This document shows positions 36,423-45,952 of a DNA stretch of 64,000 bases, in pieces; the first letter of the stretch is position 1; the number at the start of each line of letters is the position of its first letter. The stretch is from Sweltsa coloradensis (Eukaryota > Arthropoda > Insecta > Plecoptera > Chloroperlidae). The translations under genes and the position numbers were made by a program. Location: contig JAMZAV010000640.1 in NCBI GenBank assembly GCA_024449915.1, positions 124,001-188,000 on the forward strand, given 5' to 3'. The notes below the pieces were generated by a model. That model ran no database searches, was not told the origin of the DNA, and saw nothing but the letters and a program-made list of their open reading frames with translations.

Positions 36423-36665
36423 AGTGATGGTCAAAAAATCTATATTTCAATGCGATATCGATAAGTGGGAATATTTTCGATAAAATATCAAAATTTAGGC
36501 CTAGGCTACACCAAAAATGCATAATTTCGTAATTTTGGTGGAGGTGCCGGGTAGGTAGTCGAAATTGAATTAATCTTGGCTGGATCATAGTGGAGGTGCT
36601 GGGTCATTAAACGCGGTTGTGAGATCGTAAAAAAATGCATTTATGGTGATACGTTAAATCAACCC
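36423..36665. repeat. Left arm of a ~6 kb inverted repeat enclosing exon B
   Basis: TAGTGATGGTCAAAAAATC, ATCGATAAGTGGGAATATTT, GGTGGAGGTGCCGGGTAGGT and AACGCGGTTGTGAGATCG all occur in reverse complement and in reverse order at 41,375-41,560 plus 42,309-42,392. The right arm is split by the CAGGG element (41,562-42,308). The outer ends look like hAT termini (TAGGGCTGGGCAAAAAAT), but flanking 8-mers do not match. Confidence 0.7.
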
Positions 36666-36694
36666 TATTTGGCCTGAAATCATTAAAAATATGC

Positions 36695-37518
36695 GGTATA
36701 AGGGTAGTTTGACGGAAATGTTATTTTGTATTAAATTTATGATTTTCCTTTTTCTTCCTGAATATTATTATGTATTTTCTTGGTTTTCGGCCGCGGAAAG
36801 TAGTTTCTGGACTTAATTTATCACTTTTAGTTTGCTTGAATCAGTCGTTTTGGTACTAGTTCAGTTGGTGCGGTCCAACTTTTCAACACTGTTTTTTTCA
36901 AAGAAAACAATAAAAACACAAGTCCAAATGAGAAATAAATGAAGAACTCATTATTACCTAACGATTTAATTTTACTAATTACTCTGAAAATATACCAATT
37001 ATATAGAATAATGAACTTGAACACAGATTGAACACAAACACTCGCTCATTTCACTGTCATTTGGTCGCCATGTTTGCTGTTTACGTCTTGATTTTACTTA
37101 CTAGGCCTACCAACCTTTTTCACTAAAATACTTCACCTACAAAGATTTTAACGTCGCTATTTTAATTATAAATTACTTTCACCACAAAGGGACTTTCGTT
37201 TAAAATAGCGACGTTAAAGGTTTTGAAGTTTTTTTTGTTACTATAACAGCAAAAACGTGATGATTCTATTTTGGATTTTTGTTATGTTCTTGTAAGGTTA
37301 TTTGCAGTGAGCAGAACATCTCAGCAGGTAGGCCTAAGCCTAGGCCGTGTCACTCCTCGCTATGTTTTTTCATGTTTTTTTTGGTAAATTTTCGGTAAAA
37401 GTGGGTTTCCGCGTGATTATTTTTAATTTACTAGTGATTTTGCATGGTTTTGAACAACAACAAAGAAAATTGGTGCAAAATTAGCCATTCCGTCATACTA
37501 CCCTTGTTCCAAAATACC
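36695..37518. mobile_element. TIR insertion private to copy 2 (6-bp direct repeat ATATGC)
   Basis: The ends contain GGTATAAGGGTAGTTTGACG and the complement of AAGGGTAGTATGACGGAA. ATATGC is at 36,689-36,694 and 37,519-37,524. Copies 1 and 3 lack it (near 7,545 and 63,800). It contains an inverted TTTAACGTCGCTATTTTAA motif and sequence shared with 57,120-57,480. Superfamily not identified. Confidence 0.7.
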
Positions 37519-38595
37519 ATATGCCTACTCTTGGACTTTTTGTATATTTTCAATTTTTTTACAACAATTACATTATGATATATCGATATCATATCGAAAT
37601 TGGTACCTACATTTAGGCATTAAAAGTGTTTTTAAGGATTTGTGTGTTTCATTTAAGGATTTATAGGCTTAGGATTTTTGCTATTGCTTTTTGCTTTTTA
37701 ATGTGCTAAAACAGGATTTTTATTTTTTCTTGGGGAGTAACCCTGGTTTAGGCCCTAATAGTTTGATTAAGTTTCTAAATTTTCAAATAATGTTTGCTAA
37801 GGCCTAGGCTATTCATAATTGTTTTCCCCATAGGGCCTAGTTCTTATAGAAATAGATTTTTTTAGTAGGCTAGTGTATGTGTAGGCCCTACTCAATTTTG
37901 TGGGTGTTGCATGTTTACTTTGTCTGGCATTATGAGAGTGTGAGATATTGCTTTGCAATGAGTTTGGATTGGATATGTAGGCCCTACCTAGGCCTACCTA
38001 GCTAAACAAGTACCTAGTGTAGGTCTTCATAGCACTATTCTTCTTTTTACCTACAAGCAGGGGAGTAGCCCTATAAGCCTACTGCCTTTTGCTTTGAGAG
38101 TCTTCACGAGACCAACATGTTCTCTCTCGGCACGTTTGAAAGTCTCAAATTGAGATGTACAACGCTCTGGAGAAAAATTGAAATTACGTATGAGAATTCT
38201 AAAAAGCACACGATACAGATATTTTTATGCAGAACAACATAAAAGAAACAGAATTGCTTTATACATAATAAACCCTACTATTCACTCCCTTAATGCAACG
38301 GGAACAAGAAGAGGTTGCTCCTGTCCGTTGACTTTATGCATAACCATGGTGTCTAGTAAAGTTTATTATATACATCAATTCTGTTCGTTGTATGTTGTTC
38401 CGCATAAAAATATCTGTTGTCGTGTTTTTTTTAGAATTCTCGTACGTAGTTTCAATTTTTCTCCAGAGCGTTGTACATCTTAATTTGAGTGCTTATGAGC
38501 GTGCCGTGTACATGAGTCATAGGTCATAGGTGAGAGGGAAAAGCATATTGGCACGCACCTGTGTTCCATTGCTAATTTAGCACTGGTTGTTGTAG

Positions 38596-38769
38596 GTATT
38601 GAAGAGATGGAGCAGTCCAGCTTCTCGGCGGCAATTAACTTTGCCCACAAACTACCTTCACTGAAACAAGAACAACAGGATGACGTGACTGAAGATCAGC
38701 CTAGCGAGGGTTTTATGGAAGTGGCCGTAGACCAAGGTCAACCACCCTTGGATAATTCTGATTCTACAA
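38596..38769 (+). CDS. Exon B, copy 2, of the SUMO-motif/zinc-finger gene
   Basis: Acceptor TTGTTGTAG|GTATTG and donor CTACAA|GTGAGT bound 174 bp, phase 1 at both ends, exactly as needed to join exon A (…AAAG) and exon C (AT…). It encodes IEEMEQSSFSAAINFAHKL, then LKQEQQDD (a SUMO-consensus match) and a run of acidic and small residues. No known domain; the first half (SSFSAAINFAHKL) may form a short helix. It differs from copy 1 at 14 codons, 13 of them replacements. The exon is too short to find by open-frame scanning. Confidence 0.8.
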
Positions 38770-38787
38770 GTGAGTAATGAATGAGTA

Positions 38788-40125
38788 GGGTGCATAAATG
38801 GGACGGTTCATAAATGGGACAGTGGCTATATCTAATCAGCTGATTTTTTCTTAGTTTAGCTTTTTTACCAAAAGTTGGCAGCAGTGGTACTGCTTCTTCA
38901 TAAACAAAAATTATAAAGATAGCCGACAATTTCTAATTGTTATTCCACTTTGTTTTTTTGCTGCCTCCAAAGTAGAAATTCCTTCCAAGACAATAAAATA
39001 AAGAATAGACATAAGACCTTATGAAATTTGAAGATGCCATTCTGGAACTTTTAATTGAGACACTGGAAAGAAGAAATAATTCTGGTTTCATCATTATCTT
39101 ACCTATATTTTAGGCAAAGTGGACATGTTGTCCACGATGCTTGAGGTTCATAAATGGGACATGGATGCAGGTTGCTAAATGGGACATTTGCTAAATGCTT
39201 GATTATGGATAAATAATGGTTATCAGAGCCAATGTATCACATTATAATTTATTTAAGGCCTAACTGAAGGCCCTTCACCCACATAGCTGCCCCATAAAGT
39301 AGGCCTAGGCTACCCAGGCCTGAACTAAACCAATAGGCCCAAGCCCTAGCCTAGGCCATAGACCTAAACCAACCATCTAAGAGTAGCTAGGCTAAGGCCT
39401 ATAGGCCCTATCAAGTAGGCTATGCCCAGGCCTAGGGCCTACACCAAGTAGGCCTACCATAGGCCCTAACTAGGTCTAGGGCTTACATCAAGTAGGCAGT
39501 CTTACAAATTTTTATCCGGAGATGGTAGTGAGAAAAACATCAACTTTGTGGGGCGAATTATGGGGAAAAAAAGCGAGGACATTTTTCAATGTCAATTCTT
39601 ACATAGAAAAGACGCAGGTGGTAGCAGCTTCTTCTACCCTAAGCAAGAAGACATTTCTGATGTTCATAAAGAACAAATATTGAAACGTCTGCCGCAGACA
39701 GTTAGAAATAAAGGAGGCGGGACTGCCCGGACCAAGTCGTTCTTGTTTTTTGCAATGGACTTTGTGAAGTTTGAGGGGGTTAATGGTGTAGTTAAATAGC
39801 CTTGAGCTTACAAAATGATAATGTTTCGTATTTAAAATAAAATAAATAAAATTATGTCTTTAGAATGCTGAATGGATGGCTATTTCTGTGATTTTTAGGC
39901 CTGTCCCATTTAACAACCTCGTGGTTCATAAATGGGACACATGTCGACTTACTAATTTGCACCTGTACGGTTATTAAAAAGAAATAGTTCGTGAACAACA
40001 AAATCTGAAATTTATGTCTAAAGGGTGGCTCTTAAAGTTGGCTATTTCAAATTTTTGAAAAAAAACATAATTTGAGGAAATAATAATTAAAATGCGAAAA
40101 GTGTCCCATTTATGCACCCTCTCCC
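38788..40125. mobile_element. 1.34 kb TIR DNA transposon inserted beside exon B (TA target)
   Basis: It is absent from copy 1, which reads ATGAGTACCCTGATATAATT. TA flanks it at 38,786-38,787 and 40,126-40,127. The left end is GGGTGCATAAATGGGAC; the right end complement is GGGAGAGGGTGCATAAATGG, so the left end lacks six bases. The motif CATAAATGGGAC or TAAATGGGAC repeats inside (near 38,811, 39,147, 39,176 and 39,930, and in reverse near 39,902). It starts 18 bp after the exon B donor. A TAGGCCTA-rich tract fills 39,290-39,500. Confidence 0.9.
39500..39799 (+). CDS. Terminal exon-like frame inside the TA transposon, unknown function
   Basis: After an acceptor-like AAGTAGGCAG (39,490-39,499), an open frame runs to TAA at 39,799: SYKFLSGDGSEKNINFVGRI, then FQCQFLHRK, SSFFYPKQEDISDV, a basic region and TARTKSFLFF. 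It looks like a real protein end, with hydrophobic and aromatic spacing suggesting a small beta-rich domain. I cannot name the family. I think similar tails occur in proteins linked to animal DNA transposons, but this is from memory. AATAAA lies at 39,837-39,842 and 39,841-39,846. It is either the last exon of the element's own gene or a captured host exon. Confidence 0.45.
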   Translation, partial: SYKFLSGDGSEKNINFVGRIMGKKSEDIFQCQFLHRKDAGGSSFFYPKQEDISDVHKEQILKRLPQTVRNKGGGTARTKSFLFFAMDFVKFEGVNGVVK

Positions 40126-40491
40126 TACCCTGATATAATTGTTTCAATCTATTGGATGTGTCAATTAGGCCTTATATCTAAGTTAAGAGAAGGATCGTTG
40201 TGACTTGAGACTATTAATGCAACTTATGGATCTTCTCTTTTGTATGTGTAGGCCTATGTCTCAGTCTGTTTGCAATGAATTTAATAGTACCAGGGAAACT
40301 AGTAGCCTACTGGGCTATGACATATCATTCAATTATCGATATCACACGGGAATTTTTGATGATATCGATATATTGAAATGTAGGGCCTAATTGTTTGTAA
40401 TTAAAAAAATCTAAATTTTTCAAAAATCTAAAAAAATTAAACCTCCCAGACGGGGTTTTTTTAGTGCAAAATTCTACTCCAGCGTGGATTA

Positions 40492-41000
40492 TTGGATGAG
40501 CGAAGTGAAGACTTCAATCCGACTTTGTGTTTTTTTGTTTGTTTTTTACTTACGTTAGGCCTACCCAAGAAAAATAGCTCGGGTGTTTTGTTTTTGTTAG
40601 TTTTTTTGTCTGTTTGTTCGCTCTCTACCGGTCAAACAGCATATGCGGTCTTGATGAAAATTGGAAGGGACCTTCGAAATCTCGGAACTTAGAGCTGTAT
40701 TGTTTTTGGGTATATAAGAATATTTCTTTTTTTTTAGTGCTTTTTATTTGGCAAACGGCTACTCCGATATTGATGAAACTTTATAGGAGCGTTTAAAATC
40801 ACTAAAATCATATATTATGTATGTTATGATTTTAGAGACATTTGAAAGAATATTTCTTATAGAAATCGTACTTTTACGATTGTTTCTCCGGTTTTTAATA
40901 CGATATTTTCGTGATATTTGGGCCGATTTTGACCAAACGGGTGGGGCTACAACGTTCATATTTTACATTGACATAAAGATTGCTTCACAAGCCCAGCTAG
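40492..41000. mobile_element. Helitron-like repeat (TTGGATGAGC family), copy 2
   Basis: Counterpart of 9,640-10,188. The 5' TTGGATGAGCGAAGTGAAGA is clear; the 3' end (CTAG at 40,997-41,000) is provisional. Confidence 0.45.
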
Positions 41001-41374
41001 TGTTTAGCGAGTGAAGACGGCAAGAAGGGGTGTTGGACTGTGTGCCCTTTGTTCACTCGAATGAGTAGGCTTATTAGCCCAAGTGACTTTAGCCATGCTA
41101 TTGTGTTTAACTTAGGCCTAGTTTACTAGATCGCATAAGTCGATGTTTAAAAGATTGGTAGTAATAGTATCGATTACGTTTCGACCTCTGTAGTAGGCCA
41201 CGCCCAGAAGCAGACGTTCTTCACGGTGCAAGCAGTTACTACAACTCCCGCGGTTTCTAGGCGTCCCCTCATCTCTGATCGTACCATCAAGTAGCCTAAA
41301 AGCTTAGTCTTTTGTATTGTGTCTCATAATTATTATTAACTGTAAAGAATAAACGTTTCTATTCATCATCTAAA

Positions 41375-42392
41375 GTGTTTCATCAATAAGGTATCACCAT
41401 ACCTATTCATTAACGATTTCTACGATCTCACAAGTCGCGTTTTATGACCTGGCACCTCCACCATATGCACCAGCCAGGTTAATTTAATTTGGACTACCTA
41501 CCCGGCACCTCCACAAATATTACGAAATTTAGCATTTTTTGTGTAAATTTCGATATTTCAACAGGGTTCCCACCGACCTGGAAAACCTGGAAAAGTCATG
41601 GAATTGAAAATATGGGTCAAAATGTCAGGGAATAGTCAGGGAAAATAGGAATTTATTTAAATCTAGGCTTAGGCCTATTTGGTTTACTCAAAAAACATAG
41701 ATTTTCACCGAATTTGTGAAAATGTTTATCCGACTCCAAAGTAAGAAAAATTTAAAAATTCAATCATTTGTTTTCGTTGCTAAAATAACCGTTTTAGGAA
41801 TCTAGCGGTTTGAAGGTGAAATCTAGCTGATATTTAGGAAAGTGTCCACAACACAATAATACAAAAACTACATTATTTTGGTATTGCATTCAGCCCACAA
41901 CTTTTTTCTAAAACGCACCAAACGCACTCTAAAAACCTGATTTTCAAAATTTTCACCTGCGGCGCTATTGTTGGGGGGAGGCCCCCCAAACCCCCCGTAC
42001 TTGGTCCCTATATAATACCCCCAAGTATTATATAGCCCATTTGGGATGAAAAACCTGAATTCAACACTGAACCTATGTATGTGTGTATCTGTTAGGGGAT
42101 CCCCCGTAGAAATTTTGCGGGCGGGCCCATGAAACGAAGTTCCGCCCTGATGAAGTACGGGGAAATAAATTTTAGAGCGTATCGAGGGGGTGCTGCGTTC
42201 CCGGCAAGCTATTTTTGGGCGTGTATCACACCTGGAATTAATCAAAACTAGACCTGGAAAACCTGGAAAAGTCAGGGAAATTGATTCTAAAAAAAAGTGG
42301 GAACCGTGTTCGATATGAAGCCAAATATCAATATCAAAAATATTTCCACTTATCGATATTGTATTGAAATATCAATTTTTTGCCCAGCCCTA
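41375..42392. repeat. Right arm of the inverted repeat enclosing exon B
   Basis: Complement of 36,423-36,665, interrupted by the element at 41,562-42,308. The outer end is TTTTTTGCCCAGCCCTA. See the left arm for matching strings. Confidence 0.7.
41562..42308. mobile_element. TIR element with CAGGG ends, copy 2
   Basis: CAGGGTTCCCACCGACC at the left and the complement of CACGGTTCCCACTTTTTT at the right, flanked by TTCAA and TTCGA. Its position inside one arm of an older inverted repeat shows it inserted later. Shared with copy 1 (10,749-11,501). Confidence 0.65.
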
Positions 42393-42535
42393 CCAAACGG
42401 TGGTAATACGCCTTATTCATTTGAAAAAGGTATATCTTGTCCAATTTCCAATTTTTAAATAAATGTAACTTAAGTCGAGTTATCTTTGAGTTTTACCAAC
42501 ATGTAGGCTAAGTAAAAATAATACTCTGACCAATA

Positions 42536-42707
42536 CAGTGAAACCTCTATCCATAGTTTCTCAAACTACTGTTTTCCTGCATCTATAGTGTTTTTATGCA
42601 CTCCCATAATAAGCTTTATTGTTATTTTCTATTTGATCCATAGTTTTTCCGGATCCATAGTTTTTTTCAAGTACTCCCCTGAAAAACGATGCATAGAGGT
42701 TTTGCTG
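42536..42707. mobile_element. pogo/Tigger-like MITE, 172 bp
   Basis: Ends CAGTGAAACCTCTATCCAT and the complement of CAGCAAAACCTCTATGCAT, with TA at 42,534-42,535 and 42,708-42,709. Copy 1 is empty (CCAATATTTTGACCGG near 11,729). The CAGTGAAACCTC terminus is characteristic of pogo-group elements. Confidence 0.88.
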
Positions 42708-42843
42708 TATTTTGACCGGCTTGCCATTCCTATACCTTGGTAGTATTCTTAAGTCCTGTAATATATATTCTTGCGGTTATATTTGTTATTATCTACGTCA
42801 CAGAGCGGGACCCGGAGTGAGAATGAGTCGAGTCTCTAGCTCA

Positions 42844-42866
42844 CCCCCCCCCCCCCCCCCCCCCCC
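42844..42866. repeat. Poly-C tract
   Basis: 23 consecutive C. Copy 1 has CACCTCGCCTCACCCCCTCC here, so the run is an expansion or an assembly artefact. Confidence 0.8.
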
Positions 42867-43290
42867 ACCTTGCAAGACAGCTGAGACTGAGAAGATGCTG
42901 GATTAGGCCCGGGGAGGAACAGTACTTTATCTCAGTCACGTAATCTTATTTGCATAATCTGTGTTTATATTTAAAATCATGTCTGATCTGCAATGGTGGG
43001 CAATATTGTGTGAGGTGACTATAGAAAAGAATGGGCCCCTACTTATAGTAAGGCCTACAATTATAATTCATTTAAGGTGAGAACATGTGCATTAGTCATT
43101 ACGTTCTTCAGTTGCTCCTTGAAACTTATACAATTGGCAGAAATTACACCATTTATTACGCAGTTCCCATCAAAGTTCCAAACATATTGCATAGATTGTA
43201 TCCTTCTACAAGTCCCAACATAATAATCAAACTTGCATATTCACCTCATTACCGTTAGTATTGTAAACCAACTTTAAAGGAATTTACATC

Positions 43291-43408
43291 GCCAACGGCC
43301 GTGTCATGTTGAATACACCAATTCCCGATAGATCACCGAAGTTCAGCAGCATCGGGCATTTTCAGTATTTGAGTGGGTGACCAATTGGGAACACTATGTG
43401 CTGTTGGC
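43291..43408 (+). ncRNA. 5S-rRNA-derived sequence (SINE3-like or diverged 5S gene)
   Basis: 118 bp with the full layout of eukaryotic 5S rRNA: GCCAACGGCC start, TTGAATACACCA, GATCACCGAAGTTCAGCAG (box A/loop B region), ATCGGGC, GAGTGGGTGACC, TTGGGAACACTATGTGCTGT and a GTTGGC end. The terminal helix is kept: GCCAAC pairs with GTTGGC where animal 5S has GCCTAC with GTAGGC. It lies in the B-C intron, 600 bp before exon C, and is shared with copy 1. Too diverged for a main 5S gene; either a 5S-derived SINE head or a diverged transcribed gene. Confidence 0.75.
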
Positions 43409-44009
43409 AAAGCGGGGTAAAGCAGATCATGTTAGTGTGCCCCCGATAGGAGACGATCTTGCACTAGTCACACTTACCAGCTCTGCCGAGAACAATGTAC
43501 AAACAAGTTTCTGGTATGGATTTAAAAATGAAAAAAAAACTCACCTCTCCAGCTATCAATAGGCCCAGTGGCATAGGAACCGGGGGGGTGGGGTGCAGGG
43601 GGCAATGCCTCCGTATTAATCCCAGAATTTTCATAGTAAATATGTACATACACTTATACCTTCGTAGAACAAATTTGTTTGCCTGTATGCTTCATCATAA
43701 CGTCAAAAATTGGGTTGAAATTTACTAAAATGGGCCATTTCACGTTCATTTTTTAGTTTTTAGAACGCAGTAAGTTTCTGTAAAACATCGTTAACAGAGT
43801 CCAAGTGCAGTTAAAACATGGGTAAATAACTGTAATAATATGGTGAATTTTGTTTTCGCCAAAGGCGAAAGGCCCTCTGGCGGCTAGAGCTTCGCCCCCG
43901 GCCCCAGCTGCCGCTTACAGAATCTACTAATAAGTTTGCCCCCCCCTTTCAAAACGTTCCTATGCGCTTCATAAGGCCATCCATAATAACTTTTTTGAAT
44001 GTTTTTCAG

Positions 44010-45724
44010 ATATCCTCAAGTTATCTGACAACTCCAGATCTACCAACTGTTCTTCTGTTCTGCTTCACCATGATAAAATAGATAAGATAAACCAAACCAA
44101 AAATACTGGCAAGAGTAAAACATTTAGGTTTGTTAAAAGTGTAAGCCGAGGTCATAGAAACTGTCAAGAGAACGAAACAGCATCACAGATTTCTTTGCCA
44201 GGAGGTGTTAATGTTGATGTTGAAGCATCGGGGTCTGGTGAACAGACCAAGCTACAGGATGACTGTCTTCGTACCTCGGGTAGGAAACACCAGGACGTGC
44301 AGTGTGTTGCGTCGACTTCACAGCACAACAACCTCACTGACCTTGCTGACATTCACAGCCGTGAGAAGAAGTGGGCCTGCGACCAGTGTGACGAGAGGTA
44401 TACAAGGTCATTCGACCTTGCAAGGCATAAGCGATCACACAGCGGACTTAAGCCATATTCTTGTAATGAGTGCCATAAGAATTTTGCTAGTTCATCCAGT
44501 CTTGCGCGCCATAAGCTATCACACAGTGGACTTAAGCCCCATTCTTGTAACGAGTGTGATAAGAAGTTTACTACTTCATCTAACCTTGGTCAGCATAAGG
44601 TAACACACAGTGTAGTAAGACCGTTTGCCTGCGACCAGTGTGATAAGAGATTTAAACTAAGCTGCCAGCTTTCAGTACATAAGCAATCACACAGTGGATT
44701 TAAGCCCTATTCTTGTATAGAGTGTGATAAGAAGTTTGCTTCTTCATCTCAGCTTGGACAGCATAAGCGAACACACAGCGGACTTAAGCCCTATTCTTGT
44801 AACGAGTGTCATAAGAAGTTTGTTAGTTCATCCAGTCTTGCAGACCATAAGGTAACACACAGTGAAGCACGACCGTTCGGCTGCGACCAGTGTGATAAGA
44901 GGTTTAAACGAAGCTCCGATCTTGCAGTACATAAGAGATCACACAGTGGACTTAAGCCTTATTCTTGTTTAGAATGTGATAAGAAGTTTGCTAGGTCATC
45001 CAGTCTTGCAGACCATAAGGTAACACACAGTGGAGCAAGACCGTTCGGCTGTGACCAGTGTGATAAGAGGTTTAAACAAAGCTCTCGCCTTGCAAGACAT
45101 AAGCAATTACACAGTGAACTTAAGCCCTATTCTTGTAAAGATTGTGATATGAAGTTTGCTCGTTCATCTCACCTTGCAATACATAAGCTAACACACAGTG
45201 GACTTGAGCCTTATTCTTGTATAGAATGTGATAAGAAGTTTGTTAGTTCATCCAGTCTTGCAGACCATAAGCTAACACACAGTGAAGCACGACCGTTCGC
45301 CTGCGACCAGTGTGATAAGGGATTTAAACGAAGCTCCGATCTTGCACTCCATAAGAGATCACACAGTGGACTTAAGCCTTTTTCTTGTAAAGAATGTGAT
45401 ATGAAGTTTGCTCGTTCAACTCACCTTGGCCAGCATAAACTAACACACAGTGTAGCAAGACCGTTTGCCTGCGATCAGTGTGATAAAAGATTTAAACGAA
45501 GTTCCCACCTTTCAGATCATAAGCGATTACATAGCGGACTTAAACCCTATTATTGTATAGAGTGTAATAAGGGGTTCACGACTTCATCTGTCCTTGCAGC
45601 ACATAAGCGATCTCATGGTGGACTTAAGCCCTATTATTGTAAACAGTGTGATATGAAGTTTGTTCGTTCATCTTACCTTGCAGCACATAAGCGAAACAAA
45701 CACACTGATCTAAGACCCTTGTGA
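44010..45724 (+). CDS. Exon C, copy 2: 16 C2H2 zinc fingers
   Basis: The acceptor TTTTTCAG (44,002-44,009) opens the frame; two bases complete the phase-1 codon from exon B. About 120 residues of serine/asparagine-rich linker precede 16 tandem fingers (44,372-45,715) of the form C-x2-C-x3-F-x5-L-x2-H-x3-H, the last with H-x4-H. Linkers are HSGLKPY or HS(E/V/G)ARPF, not the canonical TGEKP. Finger types alternate between CDQCDKRF and CxECDKKF. Residues -1/2/3/6 include R/F/D/R (finger 1), T/S/N/Q (3), S/S/Q/Q (5), R/S/D/V (7), Q/S/R/R (9), R/S/D/L (12) and R/T/H/Q (13). Fingers 6-7 and 11-12 are near repeats, suggesting a five-finger internal duplication. Nuclear sequence-specific DNA binding is inferred from the family. 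Confidence 0.9.
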
Positions 45725-45771
45725 TATTTTTAATAATGTGATCTGGCCACTCAAACCTTGCAAATCATAAC

Positions 45772-45777
45772 AATAAA
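45772..45777 (+). promoter_or_regulatory. Candidate polyadenylation signal
   Basis: AATAAA 48 bp after the exon C stop, followed within 60 bp by GT-rich TGTTGTTTGTCC. It is the nearest signal on this strand. Confidence 0.35.
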
Positions 45778-45788
45778 CACCTTCAAAA

Positions 45789-45875
45789 CCCTATGCATGC
45801 AATGAATGTAGTAAGAATGTTGTTTGTCCATCCAATGTTGCAACGCATGAGAAGATCCACCTCAGTAGGTTATAA
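45789..45875 (+). pseudogene. Relic zinc finger after the stop codon
   Basis: This frame reads PYACNECSKNVVCPSNVATH then EKIHLSRL and a stop: a C2H2 finger with both cysteines and both histidines, but V in place of the core F. 45,725-45,788 also has finger-like fragments in shifting frames. The array was once longer by at least one or two fingers. Confidence 0.7.
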
Positions 45876-45952
45876 GATGACCATTAGTCCATAATTCTTA
45901 TGATTTGTGTGCAGAAATTAGCCAAGATATCGTTTAATACCGTTTTTTATCA

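Larger units (their letters stand above)
33703..45724 (+). other. Gene model: SUMO-motif / C2H2 zinc-finger protein, copy 2
   Basis: Three exons join in frame. Exon A (33,703-35,652, ATG at 33,730) ends AAAG|GTAATA, phase 1. Exon B (38,596-38,769) runs from TTGTTGTAG| to CAA|GTGAGT, phase 1 to phase 1. Exon C (44,010-45,724) starts after TTTTTCAG| and ends TGA. If one missing base in exon A is discounted, the product is about 1,270 residues: three N-terminal repeats, a basic KRTKKPK stretch suggesting nuclear import, an acidic linker and 16 zinc fingers. A nuclear DNA-binding protein is the natural reading. Further 5' untranslated exons are likely. Confidence 0.7.

Noticed and set aside
41868..42245. 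125-codon minus-strand open frame inside the CAGGG element
   Set aside because: No domain or splice context; the copy 1 version is shorter and diverges in frame. Explained as chance within a repeat.
36423..42392. A single 6 kb hAT transposon carrying exon B
   Set aside because: The outer ends resemble hAT termini, but the flanking octamers do not match and no transposase is present; two opposed repeats are as likely.
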